NCBI RefSeq assembly: GCF_001418255.1
Contig: NZ_LIPV01000004.1
Span: forward strand, 186,001 to 250,000
Length of the DNA stretch: 64,000 nt
Direction: 5' to 3'
From: Thiomonas bhubaneswarensis
GTDB taxonomy: Bacteria > Pseudomonadota > Gammaproteobacteria > Burkholderiales > Burkholderiaceae_C
A program made the translations under genes and the position numbers. Of the stretch, positions 43,060-53,538 are shown in pieces. Numbering within the stretch: position 1 is the stretch's first letter; each line of letters starts with the position of its first letter. Under the pieces are notes generated by a model. That model did no database searches. It had not been told where the DNA came from and saw nothing but the letters and a program-made list of their open reading frames with translations.

Positions 43060-44691
43060 ATGAACACCATCGCCGATCAGGCGCGCGCCACGCTCAAGCG
43101 CTTGCTCGAACTCAAGCTTCAGCCCACGCCAGACAACTACCGGCGGGTCTTCGACAGTCTTCACAACGGGGCTGCGGCGCCGAGCGCCGAAGCCGCCGAC
43201 CGGGGCGGCGACCTTCAAAGGCTGATCGAACAATGGGAGCGCTCGCAGCAGGGGCTGTCGCAATTGCAAAAGCGCCAGCAGCTCGTCCGGCTCGACAGCC
43301 TGCCGTCAACCGATGCGCGCGGGGCCGAACTCGCACAGTTGCTCGACCGCTGGAGCGCGCTGCCCGCACGCAGCGCCAGTCAGTCTGCATCGTTGCAGGC
43401 CGCGTCGAGCGAGGCGCAAGCCGGAAGCGACGGCGACGAGTGGCGCGCCCTGCTGCGGCAGGCGCTCAAGCACGGCGTGCAACCCTTTTGCGGTACCGGA
43501 GGCGCGCAGCGGCAACTGCGGGCGCTGATCGACGCGGTGGACGAACCTGCCGCCCAGCCCTCCGAACTGGGCGCGCAGGCGCGCGAGGTCTGGCTGGCCA
43601 TCGACCGCGAGCAGAGCAGCGAAGACGCGGTGCGAGACGGGCTGATCGACCTGGTCAAGCTGCTGCTCGGGCACCTGGGCGACTTCGTGCCCCAGGCCTG
43701 GGTGGGGGCGCAGGCCACGGCCATCAGCGAGCAATTGCAGCACCCGCTCGAGCCCCAGCGCATCGAACAGGCGCAGAACGCGGTGCGCGACCTACTGGTG
43801 CGCCACAGCGTGCTGCGCAAGAGCGAGGACGACGCGCACAGCACCGCCAAGGCGCTGATCGACCTGCTGGTGCGCAAGCTGGGCGACTATGCCGCAGAAG
43901 GCGGCGAATACAACCAGCGCATGGAAGAGCGGCTAAACCGGCTGCAGGGCAGTCGCGAGTGGGACGAAATCCGCGAACTGGTGCAGGACGTGCTCGACGA
44001 CAGCCGCAGCATGCAAAAGCGCAGCGGCGAGCTGGGTGTGCATCTGGCCGAGGCGCAACGCCAGGCCCAGGCGGCGCAGGAGCGCATTCGCTCGCTGGAA
44101 GGCGAGCTGGAGCAGGCCAGCCAGCAGTTGCAGGAAGATCCGCTCACCGGTGCGCTCAACCGCCGCGGCCTCGATGCCGAGTTCGGCCGCATGCAGGCGC
44201 GCGCCGTCCACCAGCGCTCGCCGCTGACCCTGGTGCTGCTCGATCTCGATCATTTCAAGGAGGTCAACGACACCCACGGCCACGATACTGGCGACGAGGT
44301 GCTCAAGGCCCTGGTCGCTCTGGCGCGTCGTCTGGTCAGACCGAGCGACCGCATCGCCCGCATGGGCGGTGAGGAGTTCATGCTCATGCTGCCCGACACG
44401 CCGGTGCAGCAGTCGCTGGTGGTGGTGCAGCGCCTGCTGGACGCATTCAGCGGCCAGACCCTGGTGCAGGATGCCGCTGGCCGCCGCATTCCGCTGAGCT
44501 TCAGCGCGGGTGTCGGCGAGTTGTGCCGGGACGAAGATTTCGCTGCGGTCTATCAGCGGGTCGATGCGGCCTTGTTGCAGGCCAAGCAGGCGGGGCGCAA
44601 ACGGGTGGAATTTGCCGTGCCCTGCGATGGCGCCAAAGCCGGGGGCAGTCTGCCCAAGGGCGCTTTGCGCTATTTCACACTGCGCGGCTGA
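43060..44691 (+). CDS. Diguanylate cyclase with a long helical N-terminal region
   Basis: This 543-residue protein ends in a GGDEF domain (~365-530) with active site RMGGEEFMLML and an upstream RPSD inhibitory I-site, so c-di-GMP synthesis with product feedback is expected. The first ~340 residues are predicted helical without membrane segments; a coiled coil precedes the cyclase (QRQAQAAQERIRSLEGELEQ). The N terminus resembles regions found in other beta/gammaproteobacterial cytosolic cyclases. Its input signal is unknown. Confidence 0.9.
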   Translation: MNTIADQARATLKRLLELKLQPTPDNYRRVFDSLHNGAAAPSAEAADRGGDLQRLIEQWERSQQGLSQLQKRQQLVRLDSLPSTDARGAELAQLLDRWSALPARSASQSASLQAASSEAQAGSDGDEWRALLRQALKHGVQPFCGTGGAQRQLRALIDAVDEPAAQPSELGAQAREVWLAIDREQSSEDAVRDGLIDLVKLLLGHLGDFVPQAWVGAQATAISEQLQHPLEPQRIEQAQNAVRDLLVRHSVLRKSEDDAHSTAKALIDLLVRKLGDYAAEGGEYNQRMEERLNRLQGSREWDEIRELVQDVLDDSRSMQKRSGELGVHLAEAQRQAQAAQERIRSLEGELEQASQQLQEDPLTGALNRRGLDAEFGRMQARAVHQRSPLTLVLLDLDHFKEVNDTHGHDTGDEVLKALVALARRLVRPSDRIARMGGEEFMLMLPDTPVQQSLVVVQRLLDAFSGQTLVQDAAGRRIPLSFSAGVGELCRDEDFAAVYQRVDAALLQAKQAGRKRVEFAVPCDGAKAGGSLPKGALRYFTLRG

Positions 44692-44694
44692 GGG

Positions 44695-44756
44695 AGAGGG
44701 CAGGGAAGCGCCCCACCCCATCCCTCCCCACACGCGGGGGAGGTTGGGAGGGGGCG
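44695..44756. repeat. Palindromic CT/GA-rich intergenic repeat
   Basis: The segment between the convergent cyclase genes contains CCTCCCCACACGCGGGGGAGG and GTTGGGAGGGGG, a dyad able to form a GC-rich hairpin. A closely similar dyad occurs at 53405-53440 next to the 39-bp repeats inside a receptor gene. It may also act as a bidirectional terminator between 44691 and 44766, though no T-run is seen. Confidence 0.6.
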
Positions 44757-44765
44757 GTTGCCGCA

Positions 44766-47700
44766 TCAATCAGGCGATGGGCCGGCCGCGGCCCGAGAGC
44801 GCTCCGTATGGGCGCGAACCCAGTGGCGCGCGCGCAGGCCCAGGTCGGTCTTGGGTTCGACGGTCTGCGTAGCCCACTGAAAACCGCGCAGCCAGCCGGA
44901 CACTGCGGCGGCCGGCATCGGCTTGGCCAGCGCATAGCCTTGCCCGGTGTCGGCGCCGAGCACCGCGGCGACTTCCACCAGCGCAGGGGTTTCCAGACCT
45001 TCGACCACGACTTTCAGGCCCAGCGCCTGCGTCATGCGCACCAGTGCGCCGATGAAGCCGATCATGCCCTCGCCATCTATTTGCTGCTCGGAAGGAATCT
45101 GCCGTACCAGGCCCTGATCGATCTTGACCGTGTCGAACGGCAGGGTGCGCAGCCGCAGCAGGCTGCTGTAACCGCTGCCCAGATCGTCCATCACCAGCCG
45201 CACGCCGGTCTCGGCCAGACTGCGCACGGCGCGGTCGCGCTCGGTGTCGTTCTGGAAATCGGTGTCCTCCAGAATTTCGACGCTCAGGCGTTCTGGCGCG
45301 ATGCGATGCTCGCGCAGGGCGTCGGCCACCCAGCGGGCGCATTCGGGCATGAGCAGCACTTCCAGCGGCAGGTTGACCGAAAGATCGAGGTACAGATCGG
45401 TCTCGTCCCACCGCGACAATTGCTCCAGCGCCTGTTCGAGCCCGAGGGTGAACAGCCGCGTCAGCTCGGCCGCGCCGAACGAGGGCAGGAACTGGCCGGG
45501 CCCGATCAGGCCTCCATCTTCGAGCCGCAACCGCGCCAGCGCCTCCACCGCGGTCGGCCTGCCGCTGCGCAGGTCGACCAGCGGCTGGTAATGCATCTCC
45601 AGACCGCCGCTGAACAGGCGGTGGCGCCAGGCGCGGCGGTCTCGAACCGGCAGCAGCGCGGTTTCCCGCCGCGTCATCAGGCCGTAGAGCCCGCGCTCGA
45701 ACAATTGCTCCAGGCCGCGCATGAAACTGAGCATGTGGCGGGTGTTGAACATGCCGGGGTAGCGGCCGTACAGCCCCATGACGGCGAGCATGCGGCCGCG
45801 GCTGTCCTTCACCGGCACGGCGGCCGAACTGCGGATGCCCACGCTGTGCGCAGACGCGCGCCAGGGCGCCATGCGGGCGTCGGTGACGTAGCTGGCATTG
45901 GTTTCGATCTGCTCGCTGCGCCAGCAGCGCGGGTGGGGCGTCTGGCCGAACTCGCTCGCAGGGTCGATGGCGAGATTGGCCCGGTCAATTTTCTCCAGCG
46001 CGTGCCAGTAGTCGTCGAACGCTCCCGCAGTGAACTCCGGCACGAACTCACCTTGCGCGTTGGGCTTGTAGATGACGGTGGCGGCCATTCCGGGCAGTTC
46101 GGCCACCGCATCGAGCAGGGTGCGCGCCAGATCGGCCCATTGGGTGAGGTCGGGCTGCATCTGCTCCAGGCCGTACAGCATCTCCTGGTACTGCTCGCGC
46201 AGGGCTTGGCCGCCTTCACTCTGCCCGTGCAGTTCGGTCTGCAATCTTGCGGTGATGGCTTGGGTGAGCAGGGTGCGGTCGGGGTCGCGCAGCGGCGCAT
46301 CGACCAGCAGCTCCTGCAGACTCTGCAGATAGCTGCCCATGCCCTTGACCAGAGCGCCGGTGCTCACGCCCACCAGGGCGTGAACGCTGCCGGTGTGGCG
46401 CGCGTCGTCGAGATGCGTCTCGGCCGATAGTTCCGGCTGCAGAATCAGCTGGAACTGATGGATGAGGCGGCTTTGCAGTTGCTTGCGCTCGTCGGCGGAG
46501 AGCGCGGCCAGCACCGCCGCCGACTCCGGGTCTTGCTCGAGGGCGGCGTAGAAGTGCTCGACAAAGGTCTGGGCGTTTTGCTCCAGCGGCTCGACCACCA
46601 GCCCAAGCAGGCGCGCGGCCACCGCACCGTACGGGTCGACCTTGGTCGGCGCGGCGTCGGGCCGGGCGGCCACTTGTTCCATGCCATCGCCCCAGGGCTG
46701 CCACCAGGCGGCGCGGTCGCGCTTGTGCGCCTTGCTGGCATAGAGCGCGGCGTCGGCATGGCGCAGCAGTACCTCGGGCTGCACGTCGTCGAGAGGGTAG
46801 AGGGTCACGCCCAGGCTCATGCCGACCTTGGCCATCACCCCATCGCCCAGATCGAAGGGGGTTTCAACCGCGCTGTGGATGCGGTCGAGCACGATGGGCA
46901 GGTCTTCGGCCCGCGCCACGCCTTCGAGCACGAGCACGAACTCGTCACCGCCTAGGCGGGCCACCAGATCGGTTTCTCGCACCGCGGCGCTGAGGCGCTC
47001 GCCCAGTTGGCGCAGGAGTTGGTCGCCGGCGGCATGGCCATGGGTGTCGTTGACCGGCTTGAAATCGTCGAGATCCATCACGCCCACGGCCAGCAGCGTT
47101 TTGTGGCGCCTTGCGCGCGCCATGGCCAGGGGCAAATGGCTTTCCAGCGCGAGGCGGTTGGGCAGGCCGGTGAGGGCGTCGTGGCGGGCCAGATGCCGCT
47201 GCTGCGCCTGCTCGGCTTCCAGATCGGTCTTGAGGTCGATTTCGCCCAGCGCCTGCTCGATCAGGCTGGCCACCCGGCGCAGCAGGGCGTGCAGGACATC
47301 GTCGAGATCGGCGCTATTGAGCATCACCAAGGTCAGCACCGCCCAGCGGCTGCCGTTGCGCCGCAGCGGCAGGGCCAGGGCGAGCGGCTGCCATCCGGGC
47401 AGCGAAAAATCGGCCCAGGGCTGCAGCAGAGGGGAGGCCGAGTCGTCTTCCTGTTGTTCCTGCCCGGTCTGCCAGGCGCGCGCCAGGGCGTGGCCCGCAT
47501 CGGCCCGCACCGACAAAGGCGGCTGGGCCGAGAGCGTATCCAGCCCGTTGCCACCGACGGCGAGCGGCTTGACCTTCTCCTGCGCATCGGGCTGACCGAC
47601 CCAGACGGCTGCGAACAGGCCGGTTTCCAGCAGCCGGGTGCAGGTGTTTTCCAGCACCTCCTGGTCGTTGCGGGCGCTGATGAGAATGTCGATCTGCGCC

Positions 47701-49289
47701 AGCACCGAGCGGATCAGCTCCTGATGCCGTTCAAGGCCTTCGCGCTCTTTGCGCTCGGCGGCGGCGAGATCCAGACGATCCAGACCATGGCCCATACTGC
47801 GCGCGAGTTCTTCGAGCAGGCCGCGCTGATCGCGGGTGATGCGGCCCTGGCTGTCGCGGTAAATGCTCAGCACCGCGTCGATGCGACTTCCGCGCAGCAC
47901 CGGCAGCGCCGCCATGGTGCGCAGCCCGAATTGGCGCATGCGGTCGGCCCAGGGCACGATCAGATCAAGGTGTTTGCCACCCTGGACGAACACCGCCTCG
48001 GCGCTTCGCCAGACCACGCCGAAGGGGCCCTGGCCGCCGATTTCGTCTGCGTTGCTGGAGAGGCTGAGTCCGTCGAGATAGCCGGTCTTGCCCGCCGCGG
48101 CCAGAATCTGCGCCTTGCCATCGGCGCCTGGACGGCCGATCCAGGCCAGTTCCATGCCGCCGGCGCTGATGGCGATGTCGCAGATGCTCTGAAACAGCGC
48201 GATCTCGTCGGTGGCCTCGGCCACGGCCTTGCTGGTCTGCGCCAGCGCGGCGTTGATCTGGGCGAGGCGATGCTGGCGCTCCATGCTGCGGCTGATGAGC
48301 GCGCCGCCCACGATCTGCAACAGCAGCAGCAGCCCCCAGCCGACCAGCGTAGACCAATACTGCCGCCACCACAGCGTCGTCAGTGCCTGGGTGGGCAGGC
48401 TGGTGAAGGCCACGATGGGGTGCCCGCTGAGCCTTTGCCAGGCGCCGAAGGTGCTTTGGCCGCCGACCGACTGCACCGCGCCGCTGAACACGCCCCCGGA
48501 CTGATCGGGTTTGGCCGCGATCTCGCGCGCGAGCACGCCGCGCGCCGGTGCGCGGGCCAGGTCGGCGCGGGTGTGCGGCAGCGGGGCCGGCAGGCGCGCG
48601 AGCAGGTACCCGTCCGAGCGCAGCAGGCCAATGGCGATCTTCCAGCGTCCCGCACCGTCGAGGCTTTGCTGCTGGTGGTGCACCGATTTGAGCACTTGCT
48701 GCAGGCCGATGTTGAACACCATCACCACCGGGTGCTGTGGGTCTTCCGTGGTCAGAGCGCAATACACCGGCGAGAGGGTCTGGTCAGGGTGGAGCGCATC
48801 GGTTAAAGGCCGCCCGACCTGGATCTGCCCCGGCTCGCTCAGGGCCTTCACAAACCCCGGGCGCTTGGCGATCGATGTGGATGCCAAGGGCTCGATGAGG
48901 CGCTGACCTTCGACGTTGAGCACTGTGCCCTGGGCGTTGAGCAGGGTGATGCCCTGGATGAACGGCACCATCTTGTCGAGGTCGCGCAGCCAGGGACCGG
49001 CAGCGGCCAGAAGTTCAGGCTTGCGTAGCAGTTGCTGCTGGGCAAGCAGACAGGTCGACTGGAGTTGGTCGAAACGCTGGTTGAGCGCGTCACTCCAAAA
49101 GGCCACTTCACTCTGCAGAATGCGCGAGACGCCGGTGGCATTGCGCTGCCAGCCGTTCCACAAAATCGAGGCGACCGCTGCGGCCAGCAGAATATTGCCC
49201 AGCAGAACCACAATGAGGATGCGGCGGCGGTCGGTTTGGAAGTGGGCTTTGTGAGGCATGCGCGAAGGAATCTCAAGTTCGCGTTGCAT
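44766..49289 (-). CDS. Large multidomain GGDEF-globin-like-GAF-EAL membrane protein
   Basis: This is a 1507-residue protein. Residues ~20-43 and ~310-332 are membrane helices around a periplasmic sensor region. Two GAF-like domains follow, then GGDEF (~700-860) with RLGGDEFVLVL and an RETD I-site. A globin-sensor-like helical domain (~870-1035, HTGSVHALVGVSTGALV), a further GAF and EAL (~1215-1465) complete it. EAL residues look intact (VEALARL, SVNLP, SVEILED, DDLGSGYSS, VKIDQG, VVEGLE, GQGYALAKP), so it could make and break c-di-GMP. The C-terminal half closely parallels the protein at 59272. ATG 49289 or 49259 are possible starts. Confidence 0.88.
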   Translation of the reverse strand: MQRELEIPSRMPHKAHFQTDRRRILIVVLLGNILLAAAVASILWNGWQRNATGVSRILQSEVAFWSDALNQRFDQLQSTCLLAQQQLLRKPELLAAAGPWLRDLDKMVPFIQGITLLNAQGTVLNVEGQRLIEPLASTSIAKRPGFVKALSEPGQIQVGRPLTDALHPDQTLSPVYCALTTEDPQHPVVMVFNIGLQQVLKSVHHQQQSLDGAGRWKIAIGLLRSDGYLLARLPAPLPHTRADLARAPARGVLAREIAAKPDQSGGVFSGAVQSVGGQSTFGAWQRLSGHPIVAFTSLPTQALTTLWWRQYWSTLVGWGLLLLLQIVGGALISRSMERQHRLAQINAALAQTSKAVAEATDEIALFQSICDIAISAGGMELAWIGRPGADGKAQILAAAGKTGYLDGLSLSSNADEIGGQGPFGVVWRSAEAVFVQGGKHLDLIVPWADRMRQFGLRTMAALPVLRGSRIDAVLSIYRDSQGRITRDQRGLLEELARSMGHGLDRLDLAAAERKEREGLERHQELIRSVLAQIDILISARNDQEVLENTCTRLLETGLFAAVWVGQPDAQEKVKPLAVGGNGLDTLSAQPPLSVRADAGHALARAWQTGQEQQEDDSASPLLQPWADFSLPGWQPLALALPLRRNGSRWAVLTLVMLNSADLDDVLHALLRRVASLIEQALGEIDLKTDLEAEQAQQRHLARHDALTGLPNRLALESHLPLAMARARRHKTLLAVGVMDLDDFKPVNDTHGHAAGDQLLRQLGERLSAAVRETDLVARLGGDEFVLVLEGVARAEDLPIVLDRIHSAVETPFDLGDGVMAKVGMSLGVTLYPLDDVQPEVLLRHADAALYASKAHKRDRAAWWQPWGDGMEQVAARPDAAPTKVDPYGAVAARLLGLVVEPLEQNAQTFVEHFYAALEQDPESAAVLAALSADERKQLQSRLIHQFQLILQPELSAETHLDDARHTGSVHALVGVSTGALVKGMGSYLQSLQELLVDAPLRDPDRTLLTQAITARLQTELHGQSEGGQALREQYQEMLYGLEQMQPDLTQWADLARTLLDAVAELPGMAATVIYKPNAQGEFVPEFTAGAFDDYWHALEKIDRANLAIDPASEFGQTPHPRCWRSEQIETNASYVTDARMAPWRASAHSVGIRSSAAVPVKDSRGRMLAVMGLYGRYPGMFNTRHMLSFMRGLEQLFERGLYGLMTRRETALLPVRDRRAWRHRLFSGGLEMHYQPLVDLRSGRPTAVEALARLRLEDGGLIGPGQFLPSFGAAELTRLFTLGLEQALEQLSRWDETDLYLDLSVNLPLEVLLMPECARWVADALREHRIAPERLSVEILEDTDFQNDTERDRAVRSLAETGVRLVMDDLGSGYSSLLRLRTLPFDTVKIDQGLVRQIPSEQQIDGEGMIGFIGALVRMTQALGLKVVVEGLETPALVEVAAVLGADTGQGYALAKPMPAAAVSGWLRGFQWATQTVEPKTDLGLRARHWVRAHTERSRAAAGPSPD

Positions 49290-49331
49290 TACAACAGCAT
49301 GCGAGCTGAATCGAAGAAAAGCGCTGACGAC

Positions 49332-49358
49332 TTATCGCAGTATCAGGCAAAAAACTGA
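49332..49358 (-). promoter_or_regulatory. Possible sigma-28 promoter for the large GGDEF/EAL gene
   Basis: On the minus strand TCAGTTTT, an 11-base spacer and TGCGATAA approximate the consensus TAAAGTTT-N11-GCCGATAA. It lies 43 bp before the start codon. The match is partial but the spacing is exact. Confidence 0.4.
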
Positions 49359-49376
49359 CGGTTGCCGGGTTGTGGT

Positions 49377-50915
49377 TCAGATAAAAGCCAGCCGCACAGC
49401 GCCCCAGTGACGGTCGCTCACCCGGATCGGGCGCGACAACTCCTGCATGATCTCGCCGGTGTCTCGCGCGTAGACCTGCAGCAGGTAAGGGTTGGCGTTG
49501 CGCGCGGCGGCGAGGCCGACTGGGTCGTCGAACAGCCGCATCGAGCGGTTGCCGATCAGGTCGGTGGCGTAATCGCCGGTCAATGGCCGGTCGAACACGC
49601 TGTTGTGCGCCGCGGCATAGCCGTTGCGATCGACCAACAGCACAAAGCGGTATTGTTCGCTGCGCCCCAGCCAGGCGTCTTCGATGGGCTGGATGCGGCT
49701 TTTGATGAACTCGGTGAATCGGGTGCGGAACTTCGGCGGCCGGGTGCCGGGCACCGGTTCGTAATGCTCGTCGAACAGCGCCTGCTCGGTGAGCGCGCCG
49801 CTGGCCAGCGCCTGCTCCAGCGCCGCCTCGATCTCTTTGCAGGCGGCATCGAGATCGCGCATGACCTGGCTGGTCTTGGAGGCCGTGACGAACTGCGTGG
49901 CAGCCTCGAACAGCGTCTGGCTGGCGTTGAGCGACTGCTGCACCTCGTCGGCAATGCGCTCGCTGGTGGCAATGGTCTGGCGGGCGCTGGCCTGCACCGT
50001 GCTGGAAAGCGCGGCGAACTCGCCACTGATGGCGCGCACCGCGTCCACCTCCTCGCCGAGCTGGGTATAGACCTTGTTCACTCCGCCGTTCATGGCCTCG
50101 ATGCTGCGGGCGATGTCCTGAAAATTGTTGGACATGGCCGTGGCCAGCGCCTGGCCGCTTTCCATCTGGGTGGCGAACTGGGCGGTCGATTGGGTCACGA
50201 TCTGCAGGCTGCGGCTGACTTCGGCGGCAAAAGTGGCGATGCTCTCGACCGACTTCTGCGTGCTCATGGCCAGCTTGCGGATTTCGTCGGCCACCACGGC
50301 AAAGCCGCGCCCGGCCTCGCCGACGCGGGCGGCCTCGATATTGGCGTTGAGCGCGAGCAGACTGGTTTTCTGCGCGATGTCCTTGATGACCTGCGTCACC
50401 GCGGTGACCTGCGCGAACCGCGCGCCCAGGGTCTGGATTTCGGCCTGGTTGCTGCTGGTGGTCTGGGCAAGCTGCTCGAACACGCCCTTGGCCTCGTGCG
50501 CCTCGCGCGCGCCACGGGTGCTCAGCAGGTTGATGCTCTGCGAGTCGGCGCGTAGGGCTTCGGTCTGTCCCTGCACCGAGACGATGCCGCGGATGAAGCG
50601 CTCAAGACTCTCACCCATGGCGGCGATGCGCTCGGTCTGGGCCTGGGCGCTTTTCTGCGCGTCCTGCGTGGCGGTGCGGGCCTCGAAGCTGATGCGCGCA
50701 ATGCCGTAGGCCACGCCAGTGGCGTTGTGCGTGGTGGTGTCCACCAGATGCGTGACCACGGACAGGAACTCGTCCAGCGCGTGGCCGCAGCCCTCGGGCG
50801 CGGCCTGGGTCAGGTCGATGGGTCGCTGTGTGAGCAGGTGTTCAAGGAAGGCCGCGGGGTTGGAGACCGACGACGCGGCGTCGGCCTCGGTGGCGGTGAC
50901 GGGGGCCGTGTCCAT
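49377..50915 (-). CDS. Soluble chemoreceptor with a C-terminal sensor domain
   Basis: This 512-residue methyl-accepting chemotaxis protein has no membrane helix. The signalling hairpin is central ([20 protein letters not shown] then [13 protein letters not shown], ~190-225). The C-terminal ~130 residues ([19 protein letters not shown] ... [13 protein letters not shown]) resemble a PAS/Cache-like sensory module, so the usual order is reversed. It is the last gene of the che operon, 3 bp after cheV. The ligand is unknown. Confidence 0.85.
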   Translation of the reverse strand: MDTAPVTATEADAASSVSNPAAFLEHLLTQRPIDLTQAAPEGCGHALDEFLSVVTHLVDTTTHNATGVAYGIARISFEARTATQDAQKSAQAQTERIAAMGESLERFIRGIVSVQGQTEALRADSQSINLLSTRGAREAHEAKGVFEQLAQTTSSNQAEIQTLGARFAQVTAVTQVIKDIAQKTSLLALNANIEAARVGEAGRGFAVVADEIRKLAMSTQKSVESIATFAAEVSRSLQIVTQSTAQFATQMESGQALATAMSNNFQDIARSIEAMNGGVNKVYTQLGEEVDAVRAISGEFAALSSTVQASARQTIATSERIADEVQQSLNASQTLFEAATQFVTASKTSQVMRDLDAACKEIEAALEQALASGALTEQALFDEHYEPVPGTRPPKFRTRFTEFIKSRIQPIEDAWLGRSEQYRFVLLVDRNGYAAAHNSVFDRPLTGDYATDLIGNRSMRLFDDPVGLAAARNANPYLLQVYARDTGEIMQELSRPIRVSDRHWGAVRLAFI

Positions 50916-50918
50916 GGC

Positions 50919-51884
50919 TCAGGCGTGTGCTGCGAGCACGCGACGGATGGTCTGAGCCAGTTCGTCGGCGACGAACTTGGCCACATAGGCGTCGGCGCCG
51001 ACGCTGCGGGCATGGTCTTCGTTGGCCGAGCCCGACAGCGAGGAATGAATGACCACCGGAATGTTCTTGAAGCGATCGTCCTGCTTGATCTTGCGGGTGA
51101 GGGTGAAGCCGTCCATCTCGGGCATTTCCAGGTCGGTGAGCACGAGCTGCACCTTGTCTTCCACCCGTTTGCCCTCGGCCTGCGCCTCGGCGGCGAGGGC
51201 CTGCAGACGATCCCAGGCCTCCTTGCCGGTCTTGGTGCTGACGAAGGGCGCTTGCAGCGCCTGCAAGGCCTTCTCGATCTGGCTGCGGGCGACGAAGGAA
51301 TCGTCTGCGGTGAGCACGATGGCGCCGGGCTTGAGCCCCAGAGCCGGGCCCATGTGATGCGTGTCCTTGACTTCGTGCACACGCGAGGGCAGCACGTCGC
51401 GCAGCACCTTCTCGACGTCGAGCACCAGCGCCAGGCGCGTCGCCTGATCATCTTCCAGCCGGGCGATGCTGGTCACCATGCCGCCCACGGCGTTGGCCTC
51501 GGCCGAGAGCACCTTGCTCCATTCCAGGCGCACGATTTCTTCGACTTCCTCCACCGCGAAGCCCTGCACCGAGCGCTCGTACTCGGTGACCACCAGAATG
51601 TTCAGCCCCGTCTTGGGGGTGCAGCCCACGACGCCAGGCAGGTCGATGACGGGAATGATCTGCCCACGGATGTTCGCCACACCCAGCACATGCTTGGGCG
51701 CGCCCGGCATCACGGTGACCTGTGGCATCACCAGCGCCTCGCGCACCTTGAAGACGTTGATGCCGAACAGCTCGCGCCGGTTGGACTGGTTTTCCTCGCC
51801 CAGGCGGAACAGCAGGAGTTCGAATTTGTTGGTGCCGGCGAGATTCGAGCGCTCGTCGACTTCTTGCAAAACGGAGGAGTTCAT
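50919..51884 (-). CDS. cheV: Chemotaxis coupling protein CheV (CheW-receiver fusion)
   Basis: The first ~170 residues are a CheW domain (FGINVFKVREALVMPQVTVM, GVANIRGQIIPVIDLP). The rest is a receiver with acidic residues TADDS, phospho-acceptor Asp in LVLTDLEMPEMDGFT and Lys in YVAKF. CheV couples receptors to CheA and may damp signalling when phosphorylated. No separate cheW is present in this window, so this may be the cluster's own coupler. ATG 51884 gives the usual ~321 residues. Confidence 0.93.
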   Translation of the reverse strand: MNSSVLQEVDERSNLAGTNKFELLLFRLGEENQSNRRELFGINVFKVREALVMPQVTVMPGAPKHVLGVANIRGQIIPVIDLPGVVGCTPKTGLNILVVTEYERSVQGFAVEEVEEIVRLEWSKVLSAEANAVGGMVTSIARLEDDQATRLALVLDVEKVLRDVLPSRVHEVKDTHHMGPALGLKPGAIVLTADDSFVARSQIEKALQALQAPFVSTKTGKEAWDRLQALAAEAQAEGKRVEDKVQLVLTDLEMPEMDGFTLTRKIKQDDRFKNIPVVIHSSLSGSANEDHARSVGADAYVAKFVADELAQTIRRVLAAHA

Positions 51885-51925
51885 GGTGTGGGTCCTGTGG
51901 GCTTGTTGGGGCAATCTGGGGTCGG

Positions 51926-53506
51926 TCAGGGAATCTGGCGCATCAGCGCTTCGAGCCGTTCGGTGATGGTGTTGCTCAGGTCTTCCAGGCGAGCGGCGAG
52001 TTCGGTGGTGCGGGCGGTGTTGTCGGTGCGGATGGCTTCCACCAGCGCCTGCCCGGTGCGGTGCACGTCCTGGTGAACGGAATTGACGTCGGCAAACCCG
52101 GCATCGCTGCCGAAGTAGGCCGCGCCCGCGCCGAAGTACCACTTGCCGAAGAAGCAGCCGTGGAAGTTGGACACGTCCATATCCACCTTTTCCTGTTTCT
52201 GTGCGGCGGTCAGCAGCTGGCCGATCCACTGGTAATGCATGGCCAGAGACACCCGCAGGGTGACGGCGGTGTCGGGCCATTTGGAGACTGCGGTCACGCC
52301 GGTCTTGAGCTGCTCGCGCGAGGCGCGGATGAGTTGCATCATGGCCTCGAAGCGGCCCACGAGCACTTTCATCAGTGCGGCAGACTGCTCGGCGTCGAGG
52401 CGCTGGCGGTCGGCGTCGCTCACCAGCTGGCGCATCAGTCCGGTCTGTTCCGCGGTGACGGTGCGAACCTTGCCGAGCATGGTCTTCACGTCGCCCAGCG
52501 TGTCGCCGATATTGGTGACCAGTGCCCCGACCCGCTCGACCCGCTGCACGGAGCGGGACATGCCGGTGCCGACGTCGGCCGACTGGTCGCGCAGGCTGTG
52601 GGTGAGTTCCTCGATCTCGTGGGTAATGCGGGCGGTCTTGCGCGCCAGGTTGCGCACCTCGTCGGCCACCACGGCGAAGCCGCGACCATGTTCGCCGGCG
52701 CGCGCCGCCTCGATGGCCGCGTTGAGCGCGAGCAGATTGGTCTGCGAGGCGATTTCGCTGATGCCTGCGGTGAGTGCCTCGACCGAGCGCACCGCGTCGA
52801 CAAAGCCGGTGAGCTTGGTCTCGGTATTGGCGATGAAGCGCGACACGTCGGCCACTTCGCCCAGGGTGGTGTCTATCGCCTGGCTGCTGCGCTGCACCGA
52901 TTCGGTCGTGGCGTCGACATTGGCGCGCAGATCGTCGAGCTGGGTCTGCGCCGTGTGGGTGTGGATCGCCGCGCTTTGTAGCCGCGCGGCCATGTCGCCC
53001 ACGCTTTGCGACAGACCGTGGATGTCGTGGTCGAACCCGGCGGTGCGGCTTTCGGCAAAGGCCAGCGATTGGGTGGTGGTGCGCAGCGCGTCCACGCCGT
53101 GGAGCAGCATCTGGCGCACGCCGCCGAGCCTCTCCGCCCAGGCGGCCGCGTCGATGAGGTCGATGTCGCGCAGCGCACCGTCGCCACGGCCGCTGAGCAG
53201 GTCGAGCACGGCTTGCAGCACCCGCTCGCGGTCTTCGCGCACGCGCTCGAGCAGGCCGCCGGAGGGGATGGTGTGGGTGCGCAGCCCCTCACCCCGGCCC
53301 TCTCCCCGAGGGAGAGGGAGCGGCCCCTCACCCCGGCCCTCTCCCCGAGGGAGAGGGAGCGGCCCCTCACCCCAACCCTCTCCCGCTGGGAGAGGGAGTC
53401 TGTCTCCTCCCCCAGCAGTGGGGGAGGTCGGGAGGGGGGACGGCCCGGAGGGGGCGGGTGCCTCCGCTTCCATCACGGCGGTCATGTCGGCTTGATCGGG
53501 TTCCAC
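51926..53506 (-). CDS. Soluble chemoreceptor with C-terminal zinc-binding CZB domain
   Basis: The 526-residue receptor has no membrane helix. The signalling hairpin is central ([20 protein letters not shown] then [16 protein letters not shown]). The C-terminal CZB domain has the His/Cys zinc ligands in [20 protein letters not shown] and SVHQDVH; CZB receptors can respond to hypochlorite, redox or zinc. Near the N terminus, three 13-residue units like [13 protein letters not shown] come from 39-bp DNA repeats. The start is uncertain because of these repeats; ATG 53506 or 53485 would include them. Confidence 0.85.
   Translation of the reverse strand: MEPDQADMTAVMEAEAPAPSGPSPLPTSPTAGGGDRLPLPAGEGWGEGPLPLPRGEGRGEGPLPLPRGEGRGEGLRTHTIPSGGLLERVREDRERVLQAVLDLLSGRGDGALRDIDLIDAAAWAERLGGVRQMLLHGVDALRTTTQSLAFAESRTAGFDHDIHGLSQSVGDMAARLQSAAIHTHTAQTQLDDLRANVDATTESVQRSSQAIDTTLGEVADVSRFIANTETKLTGFVDAVRSVEALTAGISEIASQTNLLALNAAIEAARAGEHGRGFAVVADEVRNLARKTARITHEIEELTHSLRDQSADVGTGMSRSVQRVERVGALVTNIGDTLGDVKTMLGKVRTVTAEQTGLMRQLVSDADRQRLDAEQSAALMKVLVGRFEAMMQLIRASREQLKTGVTAVSKWPDTAVTLRVSLAMHYQWIGQLLTAAQKQEKVDMDVSNFHGCFFGKWYFGAGAAYFGSDAGFADVNSVHQDVHRTGQALVEAIRTDNTARTTELAARLEDLSNTITERLEALMRQIP
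53285..53401. repeat. Three tandem 39-bp palindromic repeats inside a receptor gene
   Basis: Copies at 53285-53323 and 53324-53362 are identical; the third (53363-53401) is diverged. Each contains the dyad CTCTCCCCGAGGGAGAG and is 13 codons long, so the frame is kept. A second dyad type follows at 53405-53440. These resemble the dispersed CTCACCCC/CTCTCCC repeats that are common between genes in many proteobacteria. Confidence 0.8.
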
Positions 53507-53538
53507 GGACGGTCTCCGGTTGTCGTGTCGGCGCAGTC

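Noticed and set aside
44523..46430. 635-residue plus-strand ORF opposite the large GGDEF/EAL gene
   Set aside because: It has low-complexity His/Gln/Arg composition typical of antisense translation, and it overlaps two well-supported coding regions.
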